Virus record (IMG/VR): IMGVR_UViG_3300042868_008355
Location: 1 to 64,000 of that record
DNA: 64,000 nt
Strand: one strand, 5' to 3'
From: a virus
Shown here: positions 25,319-31,906 of the stretch, piece after piece
Position numbering within the stretch: position 1 is the first letter of the stretch
Layout of the letters: every line of letters starts with the position of its first letter
Notes under the pieces: generated by a model
Database searches by the model: none
Told to the model about the DNA's origin: nothing
The model's input: the letters and a program-made list of their open reading frames with translations, nothing else
Position numbers and translations under genes: made by a program

Positions 25319-25822
25319 ATGAAAAATCAACTCCCATACTGCAAAACATCTGAAGCAATTAAAGGTTACGATAATTCTGTAATTGCAAAAAGTGAGAACA
25401 ATGATTGTGTTGTCCGTGCAATTGCGTCAGCATTTGAAATTCATTACGATTATGCTCACCAAACTGTTGCTGACACATTTGGTCGTAAACCAAAAGAGGG
25501 TACTCGTGGTTTTGTGTACGGGATGAATAGAATCGCCAAAGACCGTACACGTATTGGACGTAAGTGTTGCAAGATGATGGGTAAACCTATGAGTCAAAAT
25601 TCTTCATTTAACACTCTTAGTTATGAGGTTAAGGTTAAGGGTCAAAAAGTTACTCGTCAAATGACAGTTGGGACATTTGCAACCAAATACCCAAAAGGTA
25701 CTTACATCCTTACCGTTAAACAACACGCATTCACAATTAAGGATGGTATTGTAATTGGGAATCTTGAGGACTCAACTAAAAAACGTAAAATTGTTCAAGC
25801 GGCTTGGAAAGTTGGAAGTTAA
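25319..25822 (+). CDS. Putative papain-like (C39-type) cysteine peptidase fold protein
   Basis: 167 residues. NNDCVVRAIASAFEIHYDYAH places a Cys at the start of a helix, and GTYILTVKQHAFTIKDG places a His in a late strand, with IGNLEDS after it; this Cys...His order and the TFGRKPKEGT segment resemble small phage proteins with a papain/C39-like fold. Catalysis is not proven. Leaderless host-type promoter; upstream of the gene at 25839 by 16 nt. Confidence 0.55.
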   Translation: MKNQLPYCKTSEAIKGYDNSVIAKSENNDCVVRAIASAFEIHYDYAHQTVADTFGRKPKEGTRGFVYGMNRIAKDRTRIGRKCCKMMGKPMSQNSSFNTLSYEVKVKGQKVTRQMTVGTFATKYPKGTYILTVKQHAFTIKDGIVIGNLEDSTKKRKIVQAAWKVGS

Positions 25823-25826
25823 TTAA

Positions 25827-25834
25827 TATCTTTG
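25827..25834 (+). promoter_or_regulatory. Host-type promoter, TATCTTTG
   Basis: TATCTTTG, 4 nt before ATG 25839. Confidence 0.6.
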
Positions 25835-25838
25835 TGGT

Positions 25839-26276
25839 ATGGAAAAATTTAGAATATATTTGGACGACGTAAGAACTCCTGTGAGCCCTAATAACGAATG
25901 GGTTGATAATGTACCTGAATGGACTGTTGTCCGTTCTTACGATGAGTTCGTACAGAAGATAAACTCAATTGGTTTGGAGAATATTGAATTGATTTCTTTG
26001 GACCACGACTTGGGTGATAGTGCAATGAAAGAGTGGTTGCATGGTGTTGTTAAAAACTATGAAATCAACTACGATAACATTACCGAAAAAACAGGTATGG
26101 ATTGTACCAAATGGTTGGTTGAGAAGTGGATGGATGGTGAACCTGTTGTTGATGTTGTTGTACACTCTGCAAACGCAATTGGTAGTGCTAATATGATGGG
26201 TTATATCAACAATTACCGTCATATTAACAGATTACCCCAAAATTGTGTTAGAGTTATTTGGGAACACACCGTATAA
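25839..26276 (+). CDS. Receiver-like domain protein (cREC type, possible RNA-end processing)
   Basis: 145 residues. YLDDVRTPVSPN at the start and ELISLDHDLGDS near residue 50 are the acidic-pocket motifs of a receiver-like fold; the family with LDDVR.P is known as the cyclic-phosphate-processing receiver domain and has been linked to RNA repair. A classical two-component receiver is less likely because no output domain or kinase is near. It may belong with the RNA ligase, kinase and HAD proteins of this phage. Confidence 0.6.
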   Translation: MEKFRIYLDDVRTPVSPNNEWVDNVPEWTVVRSYDEFVQKINSIGLENIELISLDHDLGDSAMKEWLHGVVKNYEINYDNITEKTGMDCTKWLVEKWMDGEPVVDVVVHSANAIGSANMMGYINNYRHINRLPQNCVRVIWEHTV

Positions 26277-26319
26277 ATTTGTTGGTGTATGTATTTAAGA
26301 TATAAAAAACCCTCATATC

Positions 26320-26433
26320 ATGATAACAGAACCAATTATCCAAACTCAAGAAGAGGAAGTTGAATTACTTCCAATTCTAACTCCAGTCGAAGATGAGTGG
26401 GATAATATCCACGGAGATATTTTCCACTTCTAA
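26320..26433 (+). CDS. 37-residue small ORF
   Basis: ATG to TAA, MITEPIIQTQEEEVELLPIL..., acidic, ending HGDIFHF. It fills the gap before the first tRNA gene; TATTTAAG lies about 28 nt upstream. No known family; coding status uncertain. Confidence 0.35.
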   Translation: MITEPIIQTQEEEVELLPILTPVEDEWDNIHGDIFHF

Positions 26434-26440
26434 AACTTCA

Positions 26441-26514
26441 GGACCCTTAGCTCAGTAGGTTAGAGCAACTGACTCATAATCAGTAGGTGCACGGTTCGAG
26501 CCCGTGAGGGTCCA
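26441..26514 (+). tRNA. tRNA-Met(CAT) or tRNA-Ile2(CAT)
   Basis: Full cloverleaf; acceptor GGACCCT/AGGGTCC, anticodon loop CTCATAA, T-loop TTCGAGC. G1-C72 pairing and lack of the GGG/CCC anticodon stem argue against an initiator. CAT could read Met, or Ile if lysidine-modified. Confidence 0.9.
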
Positions 26515-26536
26515 CAAACTTAACAAAATAAACAAC

Positions 26537-26797
26537 ATGCCAGAGTTTAGTACATACATCGACATCGAACCGTCAGAATATGTTGACGAGTGTTCAAAAA
26601 GTGATATTAAAGAACTGATTGAAGAATTAGTTATTCACGGTTACATTAACAAAAGTGATAGTTTAATTGACAAAGAGAAAATTAGTTTAATGGAACAAGA
26701 GTTCCATGAAAAACTTGACAAACTCAAATCAAAATACTACAACTTATCACCTGATGATGAAGAAACTTTAAAAAACTTATTTTTAAAATACGTTTAG
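26537..26797 (+). CDS. Small hypothetical protein
   Basis: 86 residues from ATG 26537; the GTG at 26504 lies inside the tRNA and is unlikely. Acidic and helical (DIKELIEELVIHGYI, EEFHEKLDKLKSKYYNL type segments), like a small coiled protein. No family recognised. Located between tRNA-Met and a short leader unit. Confidence 0.55.
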   Translation: MPEFSTYIDIEPSEYVDECSKSDIKELIEELVIHGYINKSDSLIDKEKISLMEQEFHEKLDKLKSKYYNLSPDDEETLKNLFLKYV

Positions 26798-26807
26798 GAT
26801 TGATTTT

Positions 26808-26836
26808 TTGACTTTTAGTACTATTTATACTATAAT
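26808..26836 (+). promoter_or_regulatory. Sigma70-like promoter
   Basis: TTGACT, 17-nt spacer, TATAAT: the E. coli-type consensus rather than the Bacteroidetes TAnnTTTG type. Just upstream of the short ORF at 26844. Confidence 0.5.
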
Positions 26837-26843
26837 TACAACA

Positions 26844-26927
26844 ATGAAAAATTTGAATACACTTTTAGCAACTTTAGCACCGACGAATGGCGGAGGGAGA
26901 GATTTATGCTCACGTGTTCAGATTTAA
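26844..26927 (+). CDS. Possible 27-residue leader peptide
   Basis: ATG to TAA, MKNLNTLLATLAPTNGGGRD..., between a consensus promoter and a terminator 30 nt downstream. Same layout as the unit at 30503-30713. Translation unproven. Confidence 0.35.
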   Translation: MKNLNTLLATLAPTNGGGRDLCSRVQI

Positions 26928-26956
26928 TCAAAGGTAATAAGAAGCCAAAATGATTG

Positions 26957-26990
26957 ACCCTGAACACAAAATGTTCGGGGTTTTTTGTTT
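26957..26990 (+). terminator. Intrinsic terminator
   Basis: CCCTGAAC and GTTCGGGG stem with a 7-nt loop, then six T. Confidence 0.75.
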
Positions 26991-27006
26991 TATATGAGTT
27001 TTTTAT

Positions 27007-27014
27007 TATCTTTG
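27007..27014 (+). promoter_or_regulatory. Host-type promoter for tRNA cluster, TATCTTTG
   Basis: TATCTTTG followed after 3 nt by a boxA-like site and then tRNA-Pro at 27046. Confidence 0.6.
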
Positions 27015-27017
27015 TAG

Positions 27018-27029
27018 TGTTCTTTGACT
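27018..27029 (+). promoter_or_regulatory. boxA-like antitermination site
   Basis: TGTTCTTTGACT, compare E. coli rrn boxA TGCTCTTTAACA. It precedes the tRNA-Pro/Asn pair, as at 30775. Confidence 0.55.
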
Positions 27030-27045
27030 TATGGGAAAAATATAA

Positions 27046-27120
27046 TCGGGGTGTAGCGTAGCCAGGTATCGCGCTTGGTTTGGGACCAAGAGGTCGTAGG
27101 TTCGAATCCTGCCACCCCGA
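27046..27120 (+). tRNA. tRNA-Pro(TGG)
   Basis: Acceptor TCGGGGT/ACCCCGA, anticodon loop TTTGGGA, T-arm GTAGG TTCGAAT CCTGC. No encoded CCA. Confidence 0.93.
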
Positions 27121-27128
27121 CTGAAAAT

Positions 27129-27212
27129 TGGCACGTCGCTCAGAGGCCGAGAGCATCAGGCTGTTAACCTGACTGGGAAACCACACCGTAGGTTCGAATC
27201 CTACCGTGTCAG
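27129..27212 (+). tRNA. tRNA-Asn(GTT) with class II-like variable arm
   Basis: Acceptor TGGCACG/CGTGTCA, D-stem GCTC/GAGC, anticodon stem TCAGG/CCTGA, loop CTGTTAA, T-arm GTAGG TTCGAAT CCTAC, discriminator G. The variable region is 15 nt (27173-27187) with a TGG/CCA mini-stem, unlike normal Asn tRNAs. Confidence 0.85.
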
Positions 27213-27233
27213 CAATTTTTTAGAACTATCAAA

Positions 27234-27240
27234 TATTTAT
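27234..27240 (+). promoter_or_regulatory. TATTTAT late-type promoter box
   Basis: TATTTAT, 20 nt before ATG 27261. Confidence 0.35.
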
Positions 27241-27260
27241 TAATATAAAATGTTAATGTT

Positions 27261-27797
27261 ATGGAACGATATTCTAAAGAAATAATCACTCTACGAAAAG
27301 AAGGGAAAACGTACAAAGAGATTGTAAACTTACTTGGTTGTGCATTGTCAACAGTTTCTTACCATTGTAAGATTCATAAACTTGGAGATAATAACCAAAA
27401 AATTTCTGAAGATGAAATTAAAAGTTTTCAAATACTTTATGATACTTTAGGTTCAGTAAAGAAGGTTATGAAAAAAACAAATAGGTCATTTGAAACTATT
27501 AAAAAATATGTTAAAACGACTGAAAGACAAAAAACAACAACTAACTCTGAGTCGGTAATTTTGTGGAGAAAAAGAACTAAGATAAAACTTATAGAATATA
27601 AGGGAGGTAGATGTGAAATATGTGGATATGATAAATGTATGAGAGCTTTGAGTTTTCATCATAAAAATCCAAATGAAAAAGATTTTTCTATTTCAGGTAA
27701 AAGTCTTAGTTTTGAAAAATTAAAGGGTGAGGTTGATAAATGTATGTTAGTATGTTCAAATTGTCATTCTGAAATTCATGACGGAATGTACAATTAG
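27261..27797 (+). CDS. HNH homing-type endonuclease with HTH
   Basis: 178 residues. The N-terminal ~35 residues are a helix-turn-helix (KEGKTYKEIVNLLGCALSTVSYHC), which would bind DNA. The C-terminal ~70 residues hold an HNH site: CEICGY, LSFHHKNPNEKDF, CSNCHSEIHDG. This is the layout of free-standing phage homing endonucleases. Its place between tRNA genes fits intron-less homing into tRNA clusters. Not needed for phage growth in related systems. Confidence 0.8.
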   Translation: MERYSKEIITLRKEGKTYKEIVNLLGCALSTVSYHCKIHKLGDNNQKISEDEIKSFQILYDTLGSVKKVMKKTNRSFETIKKYVKTTERQKTTTNSESVILWRKRTKIKLIEYKGGRCEICGYDKCMRALSFHHKNPNEKDFSISGKSLSFEKLKGEVDKCMLVCSNCHSEIHDGMYN

Positions 27798-27804
27798 GTG
27801 TAAT

Positions 27805-27880
27805 GCGAGAGTAGCTCAGTTGGTAGAGTACAACCTTGCCAAGGTTGGAGTCGCGAGTTCGAATCTCGTTTCTCGCTCCA
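27805..27880 (+). tRNA. tRNA-Gly(GCC)
   Basis: Acceptor GCGAGA/TCTCGC, anticodon stem CAACC/GGTTG, loop TTGCCAA, T-arm GCGAG TTCGAAT CTCGT, encoded CCA. Confidence 0.93.
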
Positions 27881-27882
27881 TT

Positions 27883-27955
27883 GCGGGAGTAGCTCAGTTG
27901 GTAGAGCGATAGCCTTCCAAGCTATAAGTCGCCAGTTCGAACCTGGTTTCCCGCT
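27883..27955 (+). tRNA. tRNA-Gly(TCC)
   Basis: Acceptor GCGGGA/TCCCGC, anticodon stem ATAGC/GCTAT, loop CTTCCAA, T-loop TTCGAAC. Close relative of the preceding Gly gene, likely a duplication. Confidence 0.93.
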
Positions 27956-27956
27956 C

Positions 27957-28327
27957 AATGAGTAAGAGATACTCAGTAGTTTTGGTACCGTTACTGATAA
28001 ATGGTATAGTCGTCGCCTCACACGGCTTTATGGAGGAGGTCGTCGGAAGAAAGGCAAGAACACCATCTTGACCTCCGAGTATATGGTTGACTTTTAAGCG
28101 GTAAGACGCGATGGGTTTTGAATAGAAAAACTATGAATATCTACTCCCTGTAATCTCAGGGTGGGAAATGTGAGAGTAATCGGTCGAGCTACATCTAGCC
28201 GTTAATCACAATATTGGTTTGGAAACAGAGGTAGCCGTGACTTTTCCAACCGAGCCAACCAAGCTTACTATGATACGGGTTAATACCTGTGGATTAGAGG
28301 TGACGGTCAGGAAAGACTGACAATTTT
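27957..28327 (+). other. 371-bp tRNA-array spacer without gene
   Basis: No ORF of note. It holds several stems (for example CCCTG/CAGGG around 28150 and GGTCAG/CTGAC around 28305) and a stretch resembling a decayed tRNA-Lys anticodon and T-arm (TTGACTTTTAAGC then GATGGGTTTTGAAT near 28090-28125). Probably transcribed with the tRNAs; function unknown. Confidence 0.3.
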
Positions 28328-28403
28328 GGTCCTGAGGTCAAACGGTTAAGATATCTCCCTGTCACGGAGTATGGAGCGGGTTCGACTCCCGTCAGGACCG
28401 CCA
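28328..28403 (+). tRNA. tRNA-Asp(GTC)
   Basis: Acceptor GGTCCTG/CAGGACC, anticodon loop CTGTCAC in a CTCC/GGAG stem, T-arm GCGGG TTCGACT CCCGT, discriminator G and encoded CCA. Confidence 0.92.
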
Positions 28404-28455
28404 GGGGCTCGGTGGAAGCCCATGAGTAGGTGATGAGTCTACGTCCGCCAAAATT

Positions 28456-28529
28456 GCCTCCTTAGCTCAGCAGGTTAGAGCGGCTGATTTGTAATCAGCA
28501 GGTCGTTGGTTCGATTCCGACAGGAGGCT
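28456..28529 (+). tRNA. tRNA-Thr(TGT)
   Basis: Acceptor GCCTCC/GGAGGC, anticodon stem GCTGA/TCAGC, loop TTTGTAA, T-loop TTCGATT. Confidence 0.93.
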
Positions 28530-28574
28530 CAAAAGTTTTTAATAAAAAACAACACGATTACCAAATTAATACGT

Positions 28575-28582
28575 TATATTTG
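28575..28582 (+). promoter_or_regulatory. Host-type promoter, TATATTTG
   Basis: TATATTTG, 24 nt before ATG 28607. Confidence 0.45.
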
Positions 28583-28606
28583 TATAAACTTAAAAACATA
28601 AATAAG

Positions 28607-28771
28607 ATGACAGAAAATGAACACAGATTTGAACGAAAATTACGTATTGGTTTTGGTCTCATAATTGTTGGATTTGTTATTTGGATGATGAGTTCATGTT
28701 CGACATCACAACACGTTGATTGTGATGCTTACGGTCAAATAACAACACAACAAGTTGACAAGACTAGTTAA
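28607..28771 (+). CDS. Small membrane or lipoprotein
   Basis: 54 residues from ATG 28607; an upstream TTG overlaps the promoter. Charged N-terminus, one hydrophobic segment (RIGFGLIIVGFVIWMMSSC) ending in a lipobox-like MSSC, then STSQHVDCDAYGQI. The CDAYG ending resembles small Bacteroidetes membrane proteins. Either a single-pass protein or a lipoprotein. Encoded between tRNA-Thr and tRNA-Ala. Confidence 0.6.
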   Translation: MTENEHRFERKLRIGFGLIIVGFVIWMMSSCSTSQHVDCDAYGQITTQQVDKTS

Positions 28772-28776
28772 AACAG

Positions 28777-28851
28777 GGGGTTACATGTACCAAGGCTTGG
28801 CGAGAAACACTTGCAATGTTTCTGAGGTGGGTTCGATTCCCACTAGCTCCA
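28777..28851 (+). tRNA. tRNA-Ala(TGC), atypical D-arm
   Basis: Acceptor GGGGTTA/TAGCTCC, anticodon stem AAACA/TGTTT, loop CTTGCAA, T-arm GTGGG TTCGATT CCCAC, discriminator A. The D-arm region (28784-28804) has normal length but no convincing 4-bp stem. Confidence 0.8.
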
Positions 28852-28864
28852 CAAAATAGAAATT

Positions 28865-29212
28865 ATGGCACATCCAAATTTACACGCAAAAAGTTCGGCA
28901 AAAAAATTCGGTGGAAAACCTGAGGATTATATTCATCTACATGAGTGGATGGATGAAACCAAAAGTTGGTTGGGTGATTCATTACATAGAATGTTCCGAC
29001 ACCATAGTGAAGGAATCTTTGAAATGGAAAAACGATTTGGTCCTGAATTTACAAATAGCGATGGGAAAATAGTTTATACTCGATATGTTGGAGAACAACA
29101 TGTTAAGGAAGATTGTAATAATTATATTCCATGTGCAAAGGAATGGATTACCAATATTTCAGAAAATAAACGACCTCAATGGATGTTGAGGACCATGAAC
29201 ATAGAAGACTGA
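28865..29212 (+). CDS. DUF6915-like conserved protein
   Basis: 115 residues. MAHPNLHAKSSAKKFGGKPEDY, HEWMDETKSW, HRMFRHHSEGIFEMEKRFG and VYTRYVGEQHVKEDC follow the pattern of a family I recognise as DUF6915, found in phages and bacteria, with conserved His residues that could bind metal. Biochemical function unknown. The following gene overlaps its end if its upstream ATG is used. Confidence 0.65.
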   Translation: MAHPNLHAKSSAKKFGGKPEDYIHLHEWMDETKSWLGDSLHRMFRHHSEGIFEMEKRFGPEFTNSDGKIVYTRYVGEQHVKEDCNNYIPCAKEWITNISENKRPQWMLRTMNIED

Positions 29213-29219
29213 TATTTAA
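29213..29219 (+). promoter_or_regulatory. Late-type promoter box (TATTTAA)
   Basis: TATTTAA, 4 nt before ATG 29224. Confidence 0.4.
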
Positions 29220-29223
29220 TAGT

Positions 29224-29943
29224 ATGAAAGGAATACTAACACCAGAAGAAAAACAATACTTAAGAAGAACTGCAAATTATCTTGGTTCTTTAGGAATGAG
29301 AAATGGATACATTGATATTGAAATGGAACAAGATGATGACCGAATTAACTCTAAAGACGTTAATTGGCGTCATGTAACTAAATTTGAAAACAACTATAGT
29401 GCAGATATTCCTGAAGGATTGAAACCCATTTTAAAAAAAGTACTTGAATATGTCGATTCATTAGATAATTTAAATAATGATATTATTGATGACATCAGTC
29501 ACCAAAGAATTGAAATCAATATTAATGGTGAAGATAAGGAGATTACAGTTAGACATGAACTTTATTATTACAGTCGAGATGATGGTCATATGGTTGAATA
29601 CGATTCTGAAGATGATATAGAAAGATTTAACCGATGGATTGACGAAGATTTAGAAGATGTTGAAGTGCCTTCTGACGGTATTTTAACTTTACCTTACAAT
29701 GGTGGTGGTGATTCGGGATATATTGAAAGTTCTTTTGAACCAACTGGTGATGCAGTACCTGCAAGTATTGAAAATTGGTGTTATAGTGAACTTGAAAGTC
29801 ATTTTGGTGGTTGGGAAATAAATGAAGGTTCCGATGGGGTTTTCATATTCAATTTCAACGATTCAACTGTTACTTTGGAACACACATACAATACAGAAGA
29901 AAATCAGACCGATACTCTTTATGAAGAAAGTTTTGACAAGTAA
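29224..29943 (+). CDS. Acidic hypothetical protein
   Basis: 239 residues from ATG 29224 (MKGILTPEEKQYL); an ATG at 29179 lies in the previous gene. Strongly acidic. The C-terminal ~80 residues contain GGGDSGYIESS, ENWCYSELESHFGGWEINEG and DGVFIFNF, resembling a small domain family (DUF6878-like) seen in phage and host proteins. The assignment is tentative and no function is known. Confidence 0.5.
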   Translation: MKGILTPEEKQYLRRTANYLGSLGMRNGYIDIEMEQDDDRINSKDVNWRHVTKFENNYSADIPEGLKPILKKVLEYVDSLDNLNNDIIDDISHQRIEININGEDKEITVRHELYYYSRDDGHMVEYDSEDDIERFNRWIDEDLEDVEVPSDGILTLPYNGGGDSGYIESSFEPTGDAVPASIENWCYSELESHFGGWEINEGSDGVFIFNFNDSTVTLEHTYNTEENQTDTLYEESFDK

Positions 29944-29967
29944 GTTGTATCTTTAAGTAAAATCAAT

Positions 29968-29975
29968 TATATTTG
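29968..29975 (+). promoter_or_regulatory. Host-type promoter for tRNA genes, TATATTTG
   Basis: TATATTTG, 18 nt before tRNA-Leu(TAA). Confidence 0.5.
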
Positions 29976-29993
29976 TACCATAGTAAAATAAAT

Positions 29994-30081
29994 GCTCGGG
30001 TGGTGGAATAGGTAGACACGCCAGACTTAAAATCTTGTGGGCTTTACGCCCGTGCGGGTTCGATTCCCGCTCCGAGTACCA
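29994..30081 (+). tRNA. tRNA-Leu(TAA)
   Basis: Class II. Acceptor GCTCGGG/TCCGAGT, D-arm GTGGTGGAATAGGTAGACAC, anticodon loop CTTAAAA, variable arm GGGC/GCCC, T-arm GCGGG TTCGATT CCCGC, encoded CCA. Confidence 0.93.
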
Positions 30082-30087
30082 AAATAT

Positions 30088-30161
30088 GTCTTCGTAGCTC
30101 AGCTGGATAGAGCAACTGCCTTCTAAGCAGTAGGTCACAGGTTCGAATCCTGTCGGGGATA
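30088..30161 (+). tRNA. tRNA-Arg(TCT)
   Basis: Acceptor GTCTTCG/CGGGGAT (with GU pairs), anticodon stem ACTGC/GCAGT, loop CTTCTAA, T-arm ACAGG TTCGAAT CCTGT. Confidence 0.92.
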
Positions 30162-30277
30162 CAATATATCATATCTTCAGGTACCCGTACCGCAAACGTA
30201 GGGTTAAGTAAGATACAATTTCGTGTTACATTTATGTAAAAGCGGGGAGTAGAATGCCTGTCTGATGTGATATATAT

Positions 30278-30358
30278 GCCTTGGTGGTGGAATGGTAGAC
30301 ACGTATGTCTTAGGAACATATGTCTTATGACGTGAGGGTTCGAGTCCCTCCTAGGGTA
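30278..30358 (+). tRNA. tRNA-Leu(TAG)
   Basis: Class II. Acceptor GCCTTGG/CTAGGGT, Leu-type D-arm, anticodon stem TATGT/ACATA, loop CTTAGGA, T-arm GAGGG TTCGAGT CCCTC. Confidence 0.92.
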
Positions 30359-30360
30359 CA

Positions 30361-30516
30361 ATGAAAATAAACATTTATGCGGTTATTATTCTTTTGGTGA
30401 ATTTTTCGTTTTCTGTATTTGCAATACACAAATCAAATACATATCAAACACCATCAAAAGATAGTATAAATCAAATAGATTCAGTTTTTTCAATAAAAAT
30501 ATTTGACAAAAAATAA
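30361..30516 (+). CDS. 51-residue secreted small protein
   Basis: ATG to TAA directly after tRNA-Leu. MKINIYAVIILLVNFSFSVFA is a good signal peptide; the mature part (about 30 residues) is Ser/Asp/Lys-rich (IHKSNTYQTPSKDSINQID). No family known. One of several small exported proteins of this phage. Confidence 0.5.
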   Translation: MKINIYAVIILLVNFSFSVFAIHKSNTYQTPSKDSINQIDSVFSIKIFDKK

Positions 30517-30530
30517 ACTTTTACTATACT
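30503..30530 (+). promoter_or_regulatory. Sigma70-like promoter
   Basis: TTGACA, 16-nt spacer, TATACT; upstream of the short ORF at 30550, mirroring 26808-26836. Confidence 0.45.
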
Positions 30531-30549
30531 TCAGTATAATTATAATACA

Positions 30550-30651
30550 ATGAGAACAACAATGGTCCATATTTCGTCGTTTAAGCAACAAGAGATTTGT
30601 AGCTGGTATCGCTATGTGGAAAATTGTAGTTCGGAAAATAAGGTAAAATAA
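30550..30651 (+). CDS. Possible 33-residue leader peptide
   Basis: ATG to TAA, MRTTMVHISSFKQQEIC..., followed 25 nt later by a terminator and then a tRNA promoter with boxA. Parallel to the unit at 26844. Translation unproven. Confidence 0.35.
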   Translation: MRTTMVHISSFKQQEICSWYRYVENCSSENKVK

Positions 30652-30675
30652 CAAGTTAGAAATAACAATAAGGTT

Positions 30676-30713
30676 AAACCCCGAACTTCTAAAAAAAGTT
30701 TGGGGTTTTTTTT
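30676..30713 (+). terminator. Intrinsic terminator
   Basis: CCCCGAAC and GTTTGGGG stem, 11-nt loop, nine T. Confidence 0.8.
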
Positions 30714-30745
30714 TACCCGATAGTGCAAGATTAGAAAAAAGTTTT

Positions 30746-30753
30746 TATCTTTG
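30746..30753 (+). promoter_or_regulatory. Host-type promoter for tRNA cluster, TATCTTTG
   Basis: TATCTTTG, 21 nt before the boxA-like site at 30775. Confidence 0.55.
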
Positions 30754-30774
30754 TACCATCAAACAGAATGAGAG

Positions 30775-30786
30775 TGTTCTTTGACA
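30775..30786 (+). promoter_or_regulatory. boxA-like antitermination site
   Basis: TGTTCTTTGACA, nearly identical to the site at 27018, followed by tRNA-Val. Confidence 0.6.
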
Positions 30787-30802
30787 TGTTGGAAACCAAA
30801 AT

Positions 30803-30874
30803 AGTCCTTTAACTCAGCGGTAGAGTTCTTGCCTTACATGCAAGCGGTCGTAGGTTCGAATCCTACAGGGACTA
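30803..30874 (+). tRNA. tRNA-Val(TAC)
   Basis: Acceptor AGTCCTT/AGGGACT, anticodon stem CTTGC/GCAAG, loop CTTACAT, T-arm GTAGG TTCGAAT CCTAC. Confidence 0.93.
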
Positions 30875-30881
30875 CATAAAT

Positions 30882-30953
30882 GGTCGGTTCATCTAGGGGT
30901 CAGGATTCAAGGTTTTCATCCTTGCCACACGGGTTCGAATCCCGTACCGACTA
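30882..30953 (+). tRNA. tRNA-Glu(TTC)
   Basis: Acceptor GGTCGGT/ACCGACT, anticodon stem CAAGG/CCTTG, loop TTTTCAT, T-arm ACGGG TTCGAAT CCCGT. Confidence 0.93.
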
Positions 30954-30964
30954 CAAAAAAAGAT

Positions 30965-30995
30965 TTGGTAGATTGAAATAATCTACTTATCTTTG
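30965..30995 (+). promoter_or_regulatory. Host-type promoter with -33 TTG
   Basis: TTG at 30965 and TATCTTTG at 30988-30995, 20 nt apart, directly upstream of the structured spacer at 31003 and tRNA-Phe. Confidence 0.6.
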
Positions 30996-31002
30996 TAAAA
31001 CA

Positions 31003-31141
31003 TTGATAGTGGTTTTCCCCACCCAACGGATGTCGACAATCCAGGATGGAATCGGAATTCATCACCCTTTCTGCCGAGGCCTCGTAAAACTACGATTAAG
31101 CAGTTAAGATTGGAGCGAGATGGGTACTCCATCACTATCAA
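31003..31141 (+). ncRNA. Candidate structured RNA closed by a 9-bp stem
   Basis: TTGATAGTG (31003-31011) pairs perfectly with CACTATCAA (31133-31141). Inside are hairpins GGAT/ATCC and TCGTA/TACGA. It starts 7 nt after a TATCTTTG promoter and has no ORF. Function unknown; could be a small RNA or a processing element. Confidence 0.35.
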
Positions 31142-31149
31142 CAATATTT

Positions 31150-31222
31150 GGTGTGATAGCTCAGTAGGTAGAGCAGTAGACTGAAAATCTACGTGCCGCA
31201 AGTTCGATTCTTGCTCTCACCA
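31150..31222 (+). tRNA. tRNA-Phe(GAA)
   Basis: Acceptor GGTGTGA/TCTCACC (one T-T mismatch), anticodon stem GTAGA/TCTAC, loop CTGAAAA, T-arm GCAAG TTCGATT CTTGC. Confidence 0.9.
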
Positions 31223-31297
31223 CGGAGTCCTGAAATAACAGGAAACCCCCACTCCCATATGGCAGTCAGTCCGTTAACCTGATGAAGTGGGGTAAAT

Positions 31298-31430
31298 AGT
31301 CAAGTGGACGTAATGCGGGATGGTACCCAAGTCCGAAAAACACCACGGTCCATAACCATTTGGACGCGAGAAGTTATAAGGTTGTCTAATCCGTCTTGAA
31401 CGGTATTCGGTTCGAGTCCGACCTTGACTA
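31298..31430 (+). other. tRNA-like element, 133 nt, unresolved
   Basis: AGTCAAG/CTTGACT acceptor ends pair over 7 bp and a T-arm-like TTCGG TTCGAGT CCGA is present with a CCGT/ACGG variable-arm-like stem, but the molecule is about 45 nt too long and no anticodon arm can be placed. Perhaps a tRNA with an insertion or a decayed gene. Confidence 0.35.
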
Positions 31431-31440
31431 CAAAAAAATT

Positions 31441-31470
31441 TTGGCAGTTTGAAAAATTGTTGTATCTTTG
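31441..31470 (+). promoter_or_regulatory. Host-type promoter with -33 TTG
   Basis: TTTGGCAG with TTG at 31441, TATCTTTG at 31463-31470, 4 nt before ATG 31475. Confidence 0.7.
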
Positions 31471-31474
31471 ACCT

Positions 31475-31732
31475 ATGAAAACGAGAGAGAAACTTTATAA
31501 GAGTGTAAACGGGGAATACCTATATTTGTTTAACTGGGTTGAGGGAGGATTCAACGATGTTTGGGCTCCAAACAAAAAAGAGGCGTATCGCCGAGTGGTG
31601 AATGACCGTAAAGAGTGGGAAGAAAAAAATCCAACTTACTCTAAATTACGACCTGACTACAAATCGATGCGTCGATGTACTTACTCCGAATACGAAGCAC
31701 AGAATCGTATGGGTTGGATGATGAGTATGTAA
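31475..31732 (+). CDS. Small hypothetical protein
   Basis: 85 residues, rich in Trp, Tyr, Lys and Arg (YLFNWVEGGFNDVWAPNKKEAYRRV). No family recognised. Strong leaderless host-type promoter; sits between tRNA genes, so it is probably an early gene with its own transcript. Confidence 0.6.
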   Translation: MKTREKLYKSVNGEYLYLFNWVEGGFNDVWAPNKKEAYRRVVNDRKEWEEKNPTYSKLRPDYKSMRRCTYSEYEAQNRMGWMMSM

Positions 31733-31738
31733 GATACT

Positions 31739-31900
31739 GTTGGTAGAAAATGCGTAGATTGATAAGCGTGGAGAGACGTGACGCAAGGGTACACACTAAG
31801 GACAGGTAGACATTCTTAATTGTATTGTCGTAATTCCCAACTCTCTAATGGTGTGTGAAGTCGTGAGACGGGATTCCTGATAAAGTCAATCACTATCAAC
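31739..31900 (+). ncRNA. Candidate structured RNA
   Basis: GTTGGTAG (31739-31746) pairs with CTATCAAC (31893-31900) with one GU pair, and an inner CACAC/GTGTG stem is present. The 3' strand CACTATCAAC is shared with the element ending at 31141. No ORF. Confidence 0.3.
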
Positions 31901-31906
31901 AAACAT

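Noticed and set aside
31248-31292. CTGATGA next to a stem, as in hammerhead ribozymes
   Set aside because: The order of CTGATGA, stem II and GAAA is wrong and no cleavage site can be placed.
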